Positions 13,356 to 19,914 of a stretch of 19,914 nt of DNA are shown here, one piece after another. The DNA is from an uncultured Eubacterium sp. (GTDB taxonomy: Bacteria; Bacillota; Clostridia; Lachnospirales; Lachnospiraceae). The stretch covers positions 1 to 19,914 of the forward strand of contig CAMODP010000011.1 in assembly GCA_946611445.1 (NCBI GenBank). The letters run 5' to 3'. The translations under genes and the position numbers were made by a program. The notes beneath the pieces were generated by a model that did no database searches, was not told where the DNA came from, and saw only the letters and a list, made by a program, of their open reading frames with translations. The first letter of the stretch is position 1. Each line of letters opens with the position of its first letter.

Positions 13356-15832
13356 AAATTCTCGCTGTAGCGGTAATAGCCTTCTTTGTCCTCCAGCATA
13401 TAGAAGGCAATGATCTTTTCCCTGTCCGGCCAGGGCTGCAGGGAGATGTTTCTGGCGTCACGGAGGGTGAGTTCTTCCCCGACCGTATCAACGCCCCTGG
13501 ATGACAGGGAAGGCGTGAAATACTCGCCCAAAAGCTGTATTTTGTCGCTGTCCTTCAGGCTGTCAACAGGTTTCTCATCGGCATCCATGATATTGTCTGC
13601 GGTGACTGTTCCGTCAGATTCACTGACCTGCAGAAAATAGACTTCATCATTGCACATAAACGGGACAACTCCCTGATGGGTCCTGCCGCCGCTCCCGGCG
13701 CTGTCTTCATCGCTCTCCAGATAGACCGCCGGCGTTCCGTTTATGCAGAACCATTCCGGATCCAGAGCCGCCGGCAGGGCAGACTCCTCTCCGATAAGAC
13801 TTTCATCGATCTGAAGCCTTCCCAGATGCAGGTACCCGTGTTCGGTATCCTGCAGGACAATCAGGGCGATCTCATCGATTGCCTCCTTTTGTTCTTCAGA
13901 CAAAACCAGCCTGGATGTTCCCTCCCCGTCATCGGTGAAGGCCAGTTCGCCGGGTTCAAACACCGTCTCCGTCTCGCCGCAGCGGCTGCAGACACGCTCG
14001 CCGGCTTCTGTCAGCGGGCCCCAGTCATGTCCCAGAGGCTCTCCTTCTGTCTCGCCGCAGACCTCGCATGTGCGCGGCTCGGTACAGGTTGCTTCCTTCC
14101 AGGAGTGCCCGAACAGCTCTGCCTGCCGGATCTCTTCAGAGACGGTTTCAAATGCCTCTGCAACGTCTTCTTCCGTTTTCAGGACCTTCTTTTCATCCGG
14201 AACGGTCACCCTCTCTTCCGTGTCAGATACGACGGCCTCCACCTGGGCATCCGCCTCTGCCGTGTCAAACAATGCCTTCAGACGCTGCGCCGCCTCCTCA
14301 TTTTCAAGCGAAAGGGCAGCCGTATACTCCGAAGAGCCGAGCCGGATGTCAAAGAACGGCCTGCCGTCCTCTTCCGCCCCCAGATCATAGCCCAGCGTCA
14401 GCTCCTCATCATTCACGGCAAGCCTGCCTGTCAGATGGCTGCCGCTGATCTGGAAGCTGTTATACACCAGCCGTTTCTCTTCCCCGCCGGTGTTCACGGT
14501 CAGGATGTCTTCCCGCTCCGTGTCCGGCGCTCCGTATGATTCATAGCAGAGTCCCTCGCCAGTCGTATCCAGTACATGCAGCGCATAGAGCCTTCCGCTG
14601 TCATAGGCCACTGTGAAGGTCAGCTCCGCCAGTGTCTCCGCGATCTCATTCACATCACCCAGGGCAGATTCGACGGACTCATCGAATGCTTTCAGCATCT
14701 CATCCGCATACTCTTCGGGGCTGTCATAGCGCCAGGCAGCTGTGTCGTCATAGGCGTACATCAGTTCCGCCAGGGGTCTGAACAGCTTCTCCTTCAGATC
14801 TTCGTCCGCTGTGGCAGTCGTCAGCAGCTTCCGCAGCATCACCCTCCAGTCACTGACGTCAGGCCGGATCTCCAGAACCAGGCAGTCCTGTTTTTTATCC
14901 AGCGCGGACAGCGGAATTTCCATTCTGGTTTCCTTTGCGTTGTGCACCGTCACGACACTGAACAGGATTCTCTCATATTTCAGCAGAAGATCCCGTATCT
15001 CTTCGCTCGCAAACAGCTCCTCCAGTTTCGCGGCCGCCTCCTGCGGTGAGGAGACGCCTGCATCCGGCTGTGCGGAGGTCTGTGCGGACAATCCCAGCAG
15101 CTCTGTGAGCGTCTCAAAGGAGATGTAATAGTAGTCATGGGTAACGCCAGGCATCGTGAATCCGATGCCCTCCCGGTCCGCCGCGACCAGCACGGGAATC
15201 GGCCTGGAGCCGTTGACTACCGTCTCCGCAAGAAATCTGTACTGCCCGTCTTCAGCGTCGGCCGTCATCTCAAATGATGAACTGTCAAAAAACGCATCTG
15301 CCTCGCCCAGGCCGTGAGAGAGACCGCTGATCCGGATGTCCTTATGGATGGACAGGTCATCCGCGGCGGTGTCTGCGTCCTCGTCCGCTGTTTCGCCGGC
15401 AGCCTCCTCCAGGATCTTCTCTGCCGTTTCGGCCATCTCTTCCTCCGGCAGGGGCGGATTCAGGGCGTTGATAAACAGCTCATTCCCCAGAGCCTCTCCC
15501 TCTGTCTCTCCGCAGACGCGGCAGGTTTTCGGCTCGGAGAAGGTCGCGTCTTCCCAGTCGTGCCCGAGGGCTTCTATCGTCTCCTGCGGTGTCAGAACCT
15601 CTCCGCAGACCTCGCAGTGCGATCCCGCCGTCAGTCCCGTTTCCGTGCAGGTAGGCTCCACCGCCTCGTCAGGCACTTCCGTATGGCCCAGGGGTTCTCC
15701 TTCCGTTTTTCCGCAGATACTGCAGGTAGAGGGTTCCGTACAGGTAGCCGGAAGCATATCATGTCTCAGATGACAGCCGGAAAATGTGGCGAGCATTCCG
15801 GCCGCGACAAGAATCACAGCCAGTTTCTTCAT
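13346..15832 (-). CDS. Large acidic lipoprotein with CxxC repeats at both ends, function unknown
   Basis: This encodes 828 residues from the ATG at 15832 (AAAGGAG upstream). The N-terminus MKKLAVILVAAG...TFSGC is a lipoprotein signal with Cys20 as the lipid site (Phe at -3 is acceptable but less common). CxxC repeats follow at about 28-50 (ATCTEPSTCSICGKTEGEPL), 60-92 and 96-116, and again at about 576-603 (ATCTEPRTCEVCGETEGEPL) and 610-625. Spacers are rich in Glu, Gly and His (PLGH, ALGHDW). This repeat type is common in surface proteins of gut Firmicutes, with each unit probably binding a metal. Between the repeat blocks lie about 460 residues with mixed beta and helical character and a strongly acidic linker (about 127-160) that I cannot assign to a family. 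The last 200 residues are also unassigned. It stands alone, divergent from a glycosidase gene. Confidence 0.85.
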   Translation of the reverse strand: MKKLAVILVAAGMLATFSGCHLRHDMLPATCTEPSTCSICGKTEGEPLGHTEVPDEAVEPTCTETGLTAGSHCEVCGEVLTPQETIEALGHDWEDATFSEPKTCRVCGETEGEALGNELFINALNPPLPEEEMAETAEKILEEAAGETADEDADTAADDLSIHKDIRISGLSHGLGEADAFFDSSSFEMTADAEDGQYRFLAETVVNGSRPIPVLVAADREGIGFTMPGVTHDYYYISFETLTELLGLSAQTSAQPDAGVSSPQEAAAKLEELFASEEIRDLLLKYERILFSVVTVHNAKETRMEIPLSALDKKQDCLVLEIRPDVSDWRVMLRKLLTTATADEDLKEKLFRPLAELMYAYDDTAAWRYDSPEEYADEMLKAFDESVESALGDVNEIAETLAELTFTVAYDSGRLYALHVLDTTGEGLCYESYGAPDTEREDILTVNTGGEEKRLVYNSFQISGSHLTGRLAVNDEELTLGYDLGAEEDGRPFFDIRLGSSEYTAALSLENEEAAQRLKALFDTAEADAQVEAVVSDTEERVTVPDEKKVLKTEEDVAEAFETVSEEIRQAELFGHSWKEATCTEPRTCEVCGETEGEPLGHDWGPLTEAGERVCSRCGETETVFEPGELAFTDDGEGTSRLVLSEEQKEAIDEIALIVLQDTEHGYLHLGRLQIDESLIGEESALPAALDPEWFCINGTPAVYLESDEDSAGSGGRTHQGVVPFMCNDEVYFLQVSESDGTVTADNIMDADEKPVDSLKDSDKIQLLGEYFTPSLSSRGVDTVGEELTLRDARNISLQPWPDREKIIAFYMLEDKEGYYRYSENFYP

Positions 15833-15877
15833 AAGCGCGGCTCTCCTTTCTCAGTCTCTTTTTGTTCTCTGTGCAAT

Positions 15878-15886
15878 ATTGTACCA
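15878..15886 (-). promoter_or_regulatory. Candidate extended -10 promoter of the lipoprotein gene
   Basis: The minus strand reads TG-G-TACAAT (15878-15886), an extended -10 match about 45 nt upstream of the lipoprotein ATG. No good -35 box is seen. Confidence 0.45.
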
Positions 15887-15958
15887 TATCTTGCGGTGAC
15901 CCGCCATTGAAATCGCACTTCTTCCGCAGCGGTGCATGGGGCAGCAGCGACAGGTTTC

Positions 15959-15988
15959 TTGACGCATTGCGGGAACCGATGCTACTAT
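15959..15988 (+). promoter_or_regulatory. Promoter of the permuted GH3 gene
   Basis: TTGACG (15959-15964) and TACTAT (15983-15988) are 18 nt apart on the plus strand, predicting a start near 15995 and a leader of about 50 nt. The start falls within the inverted repeat at 15991-16017. Confidence 0.5.
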
Positions 15989-15990
15989 GG

Positions 15991-16017
15991 TCGGTACCAG
16001 AAAAAATATGGTACCGA
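15991..16017. promoter_or_regulatory. Inverted repeat at the permuted GH3 transcription start
   Basis: TCGGTACC (15991-15998) and GGTACCGA (16010-16017) form a perfect 8-bp inverted repeat around an A-rich 11-nt centre. It lies directly after the -10 box. It could be a repressor operator or a 5' hairpin in the mRNA; no dedicated regulator gene is adjacent. Confidence 0.5.
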
Positions 16018-16045
16018 ACAATTGCAGAATATGGAGGAAGCCTTC

Positions 16046-18649
16046 ATGAAGAAACGTATGATACCGACGTCAGATTCTGTCACACAGCGGGAAACGGAAC
16101 ATAACGCGCTGGTCCGTGAACTGGCCGGGGAATGTGTTGTGCTGCTGGAGAACAACGGCGTCCTGCCGCTGGCACCGGGAGGAAATGTGGCCCTGTACGG
16201 CAGCGGCGCCAGACAGACCGTCCGCGGGGGGACCGGCTCCGGGGATGTCAATGCCCGGGTCAATGTCAGCATTGCGCAGGGGCTGGAAAATGCCGGGTTC
16301 CATATCACCACGACAGACTGGCTGGACCGGCAGGACGCACGGTACGCACAGGCGCGCCGGGACTATTTTGACTGGGTGCCCCGGTATGCCGCTGCGCAGG
16401 GCATCAGTGAATTTTCGGCTTTCTTTTCCAATCCCTTCCAGGTAATCGCCCCGGTCCCCGTCACAGAAGCTGACATCACCGCGTCCGGGACAGATACCGC
16501 CGTCTACGTGATTTCCCGCACATCGGGTGAGGGCTCTGACCGCAAAAACAAGAGAGGGGATTATCTGCTCTATGAAGAGGAAAAGAACCAGCTGACGCAG
16601 CTGGGACAGGCATATGCGAAACTGATCCTGATCCTGAATATCGGCGGCGTCATGGACATGTCTGAGATCAGCGCAATTGACGGCATCGGCGCTGTCCTTC
16701 TCATGGGGCAGCTCGGCGCTGCCGGCGGCGACGCCCTGGCAGATGTGATAACAGGGAAAACAGCACCCTCCGGAAAGCTGACAGACACATGGGCAGCGCA
16801 GTATGCCGACTACCCGTCCTCTGCCGGATTCAGTGAGAATGACGGCAACGTGGATGACGAATACTACACAGAGGGAATCTATGTAGGCTACCGCTATTTC
16901 GACACCTTCGGGGCCGTCCCGCTGTACCCCTTCGGATACGGTCTGTCCTATACCCGTTTTGCGGTCACCGGAACCGGGGCGGAGCTGTCCGGAAATACGG
17001 TGACCGTCACCGCGACGGTAAAGAATACAGGAACCGCCCGGTCAGGAAAAGAAGTTGTCCAGGTCTACTGTTCTTCCCCCGCCGGAGAGCTTGAAAAACC
17101 GTATCAGGAACTGGCCGGCTTTGTGAAGACAAAGCTCCTCTCTCCCGGAGAGGAAGAGACTGTCCGTGTCAGCTTCTCCGCAGAAAGCCTGGCGTCATAC
17201 AGCGAAAAACGCGCCGCCTGGATCCTGGAGGCAGGCGACTACGTGCTGCGGGTGGGGACAAGTTCCCGGGATACGCAGACCGCCGCTGTCCTTACATTGG
17301 ATGAGACCGTTCCCGTCAGTGTGCTCAGGAACCTGTTTCCGGACACCGATCCCGTACAGGAGATCCCGGCGCCCGCAGAAGAAACGGCCGCGCAGATCCG
17401 GCAGCAGCGGGAAGCGGATGCCGGCAGCCCATACGACGCAGGCGCAGGCATTCCCAGGCTCTGCCTGCATGCGGCGGATCTGTCCGTTTCCCGGACGGAA
17501 TACCCGGAGGAACGGCTGCCTGTCTCCGGCACTGCCCCGAAAAAGACACTGACCGCAGAAGATGTGAAGCGGGGAGACTGCACGGTCGAAGACCTGGTAT
17601 CGCAGCTCACAGTCGAAGAGATGGCCGAACTCTGTGTCGGTACGCTGCGCGCAGGAGGCGGGACCGTCGTCGGCAGCGTCTTCTGCGATGTTCCGGGCGC
17701 CGCCGGAGATACCAGTCCCATTCTCATGCAGTCCCGCGGAATCAAGAACATGATCATGGCCGACGGACCGGCAGGTCTCCGGCTCCAGCCCGTCTTCAAG
17801 ACCACACCCGAAGGCAGCCTCCTGCCCGGCGGCGAAGTGATGGGCGACATGTACGCGCCTTTTGATCCTTCTTATACGGATGAGAACACAGTCACCTATT
17901 ACCAGTACTGCACAGCCATTCCCATCGGATGGTCGCTGGCGCAGTCCTGGAATCTGCCCCTGCTGAATGCGGCCGGGGCCATGATCGGCAGGGAGATGAC
18001 GCAGTTCGGCGTGGACCTGTGGCTGGCGCCGGCCCTGAACATCCACCGCAACCCGCTGTGCGGAAGAAATTTCGAGTACTTCTCCGAAGACCCGCTCGTC
18101 AGCGGAAAGGCAGCGGCAGCCATCACCATCGGTGTCCAGAGCAATCCGGGAAAGGGTACGACCATAAAGCACCTGGCTGTCAACAACCAGGAAGAAAACC
18201 GTTACTTCACCAACTCCCATGTCAGCGAGCGGGCTCTGCGCGAGATCTATCTCAAGGGCTTTGAAATCGCTGTCCGTGAGTCACATCCCCTGGCCCTGAT
18301 GACCAGCTATAACCTGCTGAACGGCGTTCACACAGCCAATCACCGGGACCTGCTGCAGAGTGTGGTGAGAGATGAATGGGGTTACACGGGCCTCATCATG
18401 ACAGACTGGTATACATCCCAGGAGCAGCCGGACCTGACCGGGAGCAGAATCCCGAAATATCCGATTTCCTCTTCTGCGGGATGCATATATGCCGGAAACG
18501 ACATCCAGATGCCCGGCTGTCAGAAAAATGCTGACGACATCATCCAGGCTGTCCGCACCGGAAAAGAAAAAGACGGCTTCCGGATCACACTGGCAGACCT
18601 GCAGTACTGCGCGGCAAACGTGATACGGGCGGCCGTCCGCACGATGTAA
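16046..18649 (+). CDS. Glycoside hydrolase family 3 beta-glucosidase with permuted domain order
   Basis: This 867-residue enzyme starts at the ATG at 16046, 8 nt after GGAGG (16033-16037); a longer in-frame start at 15932 lies upstream of the predicted promoter. The order of GH3 domains is reversed. The alpha/beta sandwich comes first (about 20-290: GECVVLLENNGVLPL, GGTGSGDVNAR, LLMGQLGAAGGDALAD, PLYPFGYGLSYT). A fibronectin-III-like domain follows (about 310-430), then a linker, then the catalytic barrel (about 530-850). Catalytic features are MADGPAGLRL, NPLCGRNFEYFSEDP, Lys708-His709 in IKHLAVNNQEENR, and nucleophile Asp787 in GLIMTDWY. This layout is known in Ruminococcus albus and Butyrivibrio fibrisolvens beta-glucosidases. 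There is no signal peptide, so it should hydrolyse beta-glucosides or similar oligosaccharides in the cytoplasm. It is monocistronic. Confidence 0.93.
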   Translation: MKKRMIPTSDSVTQRETEHNALVRELAGECVVLLENNGVLPLAPGGNVALYGSGARQTVRGGTGSGDVNARVNVSIAQGLENAGFHITTTDWLDRQDARYAQARRDYFDWVPRYAAAQGISEFSAFFSNPFQVIAPVPVTEADITASGTDTAVYVISRTSGEGSDRKNKRGDYLLYEEEKNQLTQLGQAYAKLILILNIGGVMDMSEISAIDGIGAVLLMGQLGAAGGDALADVITGKTAPSGKLTDTWAAQYADYPSSAGFSENDGNVDDEYYTEGIYVGYRYFDTFGAVPLYPFGYGLSYTRFAVTGTGAELSGNTVTVTATVKNTGTARSGKEVVQVYCSSPAGELEKPYQELAGFVKTKLLSPGEEETVRVSFSAESLASYSEKRAAWILEAGDYVLRVGTSSRDTQTAAVLTLDETVPVSVLRNLFPDTDPVQEIPAPAEETAAQIRQQREADAGSPYDAGAGIPRLCLHAADLSVSRTEYPEERLPVSGTAPKKTLTAEDVKRGDCTVEDLVSQLTVEEMAELCVGTLRAGGGTVVGSVFCDVPGAAGDTSPILMQSRGIKNMIMADGPAGLRLQPVFKTTPEGSLLPGGEVMGDMYAPFDPSYTDENTVTYYQYCTAIPIGWSLAQSWNLPLLNAAGAMIGREMTQFGVDLWLAPALNIHRNPLCGRNFEYFSEDPLVSGKAAAAITIGVQSNPGKGTTIKHLAVNNQEENRYFTNSHVSERALREIYLKGFEIAVRESHPLALMTSYNLLNGVHTANHRDLLQSVVRDEWGYTGLIMTDWYTSQEQPDLTGSRIPKYPISSSAGCIYAGNDIQMPGCQKNADDIIQAVRTGKEKDGFRITLADLQYCAANVIRAAVRTM

Positions 18650-18678
18650 AAAAACAGCGGGGAGAATCTCTCCCCGCT
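18648..18678 (-). terminator. Intrinsic terminator of the second nudC gene
   Basis: AGCGGGGAGA and TCTCCCCGCT form a perfect 10-bp stem with a 3-nt loop (18656-18678). On the minus strand it is followed by seven T (complement of 18648-18654). The stem touches the nudC stop codon and the T-run overlaps the stop codon of the convergent GH3 gene. On the plus strand it lacks a T-run and may act only weakly. Confidence 0.85.
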
Positions 18679-19553
18679 CACTGCCTTCCCTCCTTGAATT
18701 CCCGCATCATCTCATTGGTCAGGCTGAAGTCCGTCGGCTGAAGCTGCACGTCCTCCCGGCGGAACCACTGTCCTTCCTTCAGTTCGTGCCGGTCAATCCG
18801 GATGGTGTCGTCTCCGTCGACATCACAGTAAAAGCCCATCAGGATATCATCCACGACGCCCCATGGCTGGGATTTGTAATACCGTATATTTTTGACCTTC
18901 AGGCCGACCTCCTCCATGACTTCCCTCTGCACTGTCTCTTCCAGCGTCTCCCCGATCTCGGTAAAGCCGGCGATCAGCGCGTAGAAGGCCAGCGGGCGGT
19001 CCGCGTATTTCGTCATCAGGATCCGGTCCCCGTTTGTCACGCCGACGATGACGGCCGGCAGTATGCGGGGATAGATCGTCCGGCCGCAGTGCGTGCACAC
19101 GACTGCCCGCTCGGTCCTGCTGTGTTCCGTCCGGCTTCCGCAGGTCCCGCAGAACCGGTTGTCCCTGTACCAGCGGTAGATCTGATGCCCGGTGAACTCC
19201 ATGAACAGGTTTTCCCGGGGCATGATATCCATGCGGCGCAGTTTGCCGGTATCGCGGAAGGAAAACCCTTCAGGGATTTCCAGGTCTCCGATGCCGGCTT
19301 CCGATTCCGGATCAAACGCGTCCGCCGCCAGCATGAAACAGTCCGTCTCATCTATGGAGATAAGGTACTGCAGAGAGGCCTTCCGCTCCTTATCCATGGT
19401 GAAGTCGCCGAGTCTCGGAAATACCGCGCTGTTTTCATCAGAGGCCATGAGCACCTCGTTTCCCCGGAAAGCCATAATGATGCTGTCTTCCGCGGGCTTT
19501 TTCTCCGGGTCGTACTGGTTTTTCAGTTTATGCGGATAGATATCCTGGATCAT
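18678..19553 (-). CDS. nudC: NudC-type NAD(+)/NADH pyrophosphatase (second paralogue)
   Basis: This encodes 291 residues from the ATG at 19553 (AAAGGAG 7 nt upstream). It has the same architecture as the paralogue encoded at 9379-10308: N-terminal domain, zinc ribbon (Cys135/Cys138 and Cys153/Cys156, then TIYPRILPAVI) and a complete Nudix box from Gly196 to Leu218 with Arg210-Glu211 and Glu214-Glu215. The NADH motif reads SQPWGV, differing from the first copy in the last residue. The two proteins share the IRYYKSQPWG and SLTNEM stretches but have quite different N-terminal domains, so they look like old paralogues rather than a recent duplication. It has its own terminator and lies after a separate terminator of the upstream gene, so it is probably transcribed alone. 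Confidence 0.92.
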   Translation of the reverse strand: MIQDIYPHKLKNQYDPEKKPAEDSIIMAFRGNEVLMASDENSAVFPRLGDFTMDKERKASLQYLISIDETDCFMLAADAFDPESEAGIGDLEIPEGFSFRDTGKLRRMDIMPRENLFMEFTGHQIYRWYRDNRFCGTCGSRTEHSRTERAVVCTHCGRTIYPRILPAVIVGVTNGDRILMTKYADRPLAFYALIAGFTEIGETLEETVQREVMEEVGLKVKNIRYYKSQPWGVVDDILMGFYCDVDGDDTIRIDRHELKEGQWFRREDVQLQPTDFSLTNEMMREFKEGRQ

Positions 19554-19572
19554 ACAATAGCTCCTTTTTCAG

Positions 19573-19603
19573 AAAAAAGGACCACGGGAACAGAGTCCCG
19601 CGG
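19573..19603 (-). terminator. Intrinsic terminator of the FAD-subunit gene
   Basis: On the minus strand an 8-bp stem with one mismatch (CCGCGGGA pairing with TCCCGTGG) has a 6-nt loop, followed after 3 nt by six T (complement of 19573-19578). It lies 19 nt after the stop of the upstream gene and separates it from nudC. Confidence 0.8.
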
Positions 19604-19621
19604 CCCCGCGTCTCTTGCGTC

Positions 19622-19914
19622 TCAGTGCAATGCGGCGACAGCCCTTCTGACAAGCGCCCTTGTCACATTGATCTTATAACGGTTGCCCTCCAGCGGAATT
19701 GCATTCTGTACCGCCATCGCGGCGGCTTCCTTCGCCAGCTCTTCGGACACCGTCTTTCCCTTCAGAAATTCTCCGACCTCTTTGAGCTGTACCGGGATCG
19801 GGTGAACCGCGTTCAGCACCAGAGAGGCTTCTTTGATCGTATCGCCGTCTTTGCTGAATACGGTTGCCAGAGATACGATCGGGAAGTCAATAGACCGGCG
19901 GGTCCGGAATTTTT
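19622..19914 (-). CDS. Xanthine dehydrogenase-family FAD-binding subunit, C-terminal part (cut by window edge)
   Basis: The frame is open to the right end of the window; about 96 C-terminal residues are visible, beginning KFRTRRSIDFPIVSLATVFS. The segment continues with HPIPVQLKEV, EFLKGKTVSEELAKEAAAMA and INVTRALVRRAV, and matches the C-terminal domain of the FAD subunit of molybdenum hydroxylases (CoxM/XdhB type). In that complex the subunit passes electrons between the molybdenum/Fe-S subunits and NAD. The other subunits would lie to the right, outside the window. The exact enzyme (xanthine dehydrogenase or a related purine or aldehyde hydroxylase) cannot be told from this fragment. A terminator follows directly, so this is the last gene of its operon. 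Confidence 0.82.
   Translation of the reverse strand, partial: KFRTRRSIDFPIVSLATVFSKDGDTIKEASLVLNAVHPIPVQLKEVGEFLKGKTVSEELAKEAAAMAVQNAIPLEGNRYKINVTRALVRRAVAALH

Noticed and set aside
13346..15832. The CxxC repeats of the lipoprotein as a repeat array or CRISPR-like structure
   Set aside because: The repeats are protein-level, degenerate in DNA sequence and irregularly spaced within one open reading frame.
17195..18220. A 341-codon open frame on the minus strand opposite the permuted GH3 gene
   Set aside because: The GH3 motifs on the plus strand are unambiguous and the reverse frame has no recognisable domain.

Overview
The window looks like chromosomal DNA of an anaerobic, carbohydrate-degrading Clostridia-type Firmicute, probably a gut or rumen Lachnospiraceae/Oscillospiraceae relative. 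The reasons are strong AGGAGG ribosome sites, CUT1 sugar transport genes without their own ATPase, a domain-swapped GH3 glycosidase of the Ruminococcus/Butyrivibrio kind, a ferredoxin-like Fe-S protein beside a Crp/Fnr regulator, and a molybdenum-hydroxylase FAD subunit. Base composition is GC-rich by eye. No tRNA, rRNA, CRISPR array, IS element or phage gene was seen.

Region 1 (1-9130, all minus strand) is one long sugar-utilisation operon. Transcription starts near 9093 and runs leftwards: LacI-family repressor, cytoplasmic GH3 beta-xylosidase-like enzyme, solute-binding protein, two CUT1 permeases, xylulokinase (xylB), a DUF4867 protein, and an L-fucose/L-arabinose isomerase-like protein cut by the window edge. 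The likely plan is import of xylo-oligosaccharides or related glycosides, hydrolysis inside the cell, isomerisation of the pentose and phosphorylation by XylB. No xylA is present; the DUF4867 and FucI-like genes sit where an isomerase would be expected. A good promoter with a palindromic LacI-type operator just after its start site lies upstream of the repressor gene, and a strong stem-loop separates the binding-protein gene from the permease genes.

Region 2 (9300-11530) holds a NudC-type NADH pyrophosphatase (minus), a 413-bp spacer rich in inverted repeats, and an alanine dehydrogenase gene (plus) that has lost about 125 internal codons in frame, including catalytic residues and the nucleotide-binding glycine loop.

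Region 3 (11530-13360) is a redox-type locus. A Crp/Fnr-family regulator (plus) is divergent from a two-gene unit (minus) encoding an Fe-S protein and an 89-residue cysteine-rich protein. The two promoters overlap at their -10 boxes and two palindromes lie beside them.

Region 4 (13346-18649) contains an 828-residue acidic lipoprotein with CxxC repeats at both ends (minus), and a divergent permuted GH3 enzyme (plus) in which the usual C-terminal domain comes first.

Region 5 (18650-19914) contains a second NudC paralogue and the 3' end of a xanthine-dehydrogenase-family FAD subunit gene, each followed by a clear intrinsic terminator.
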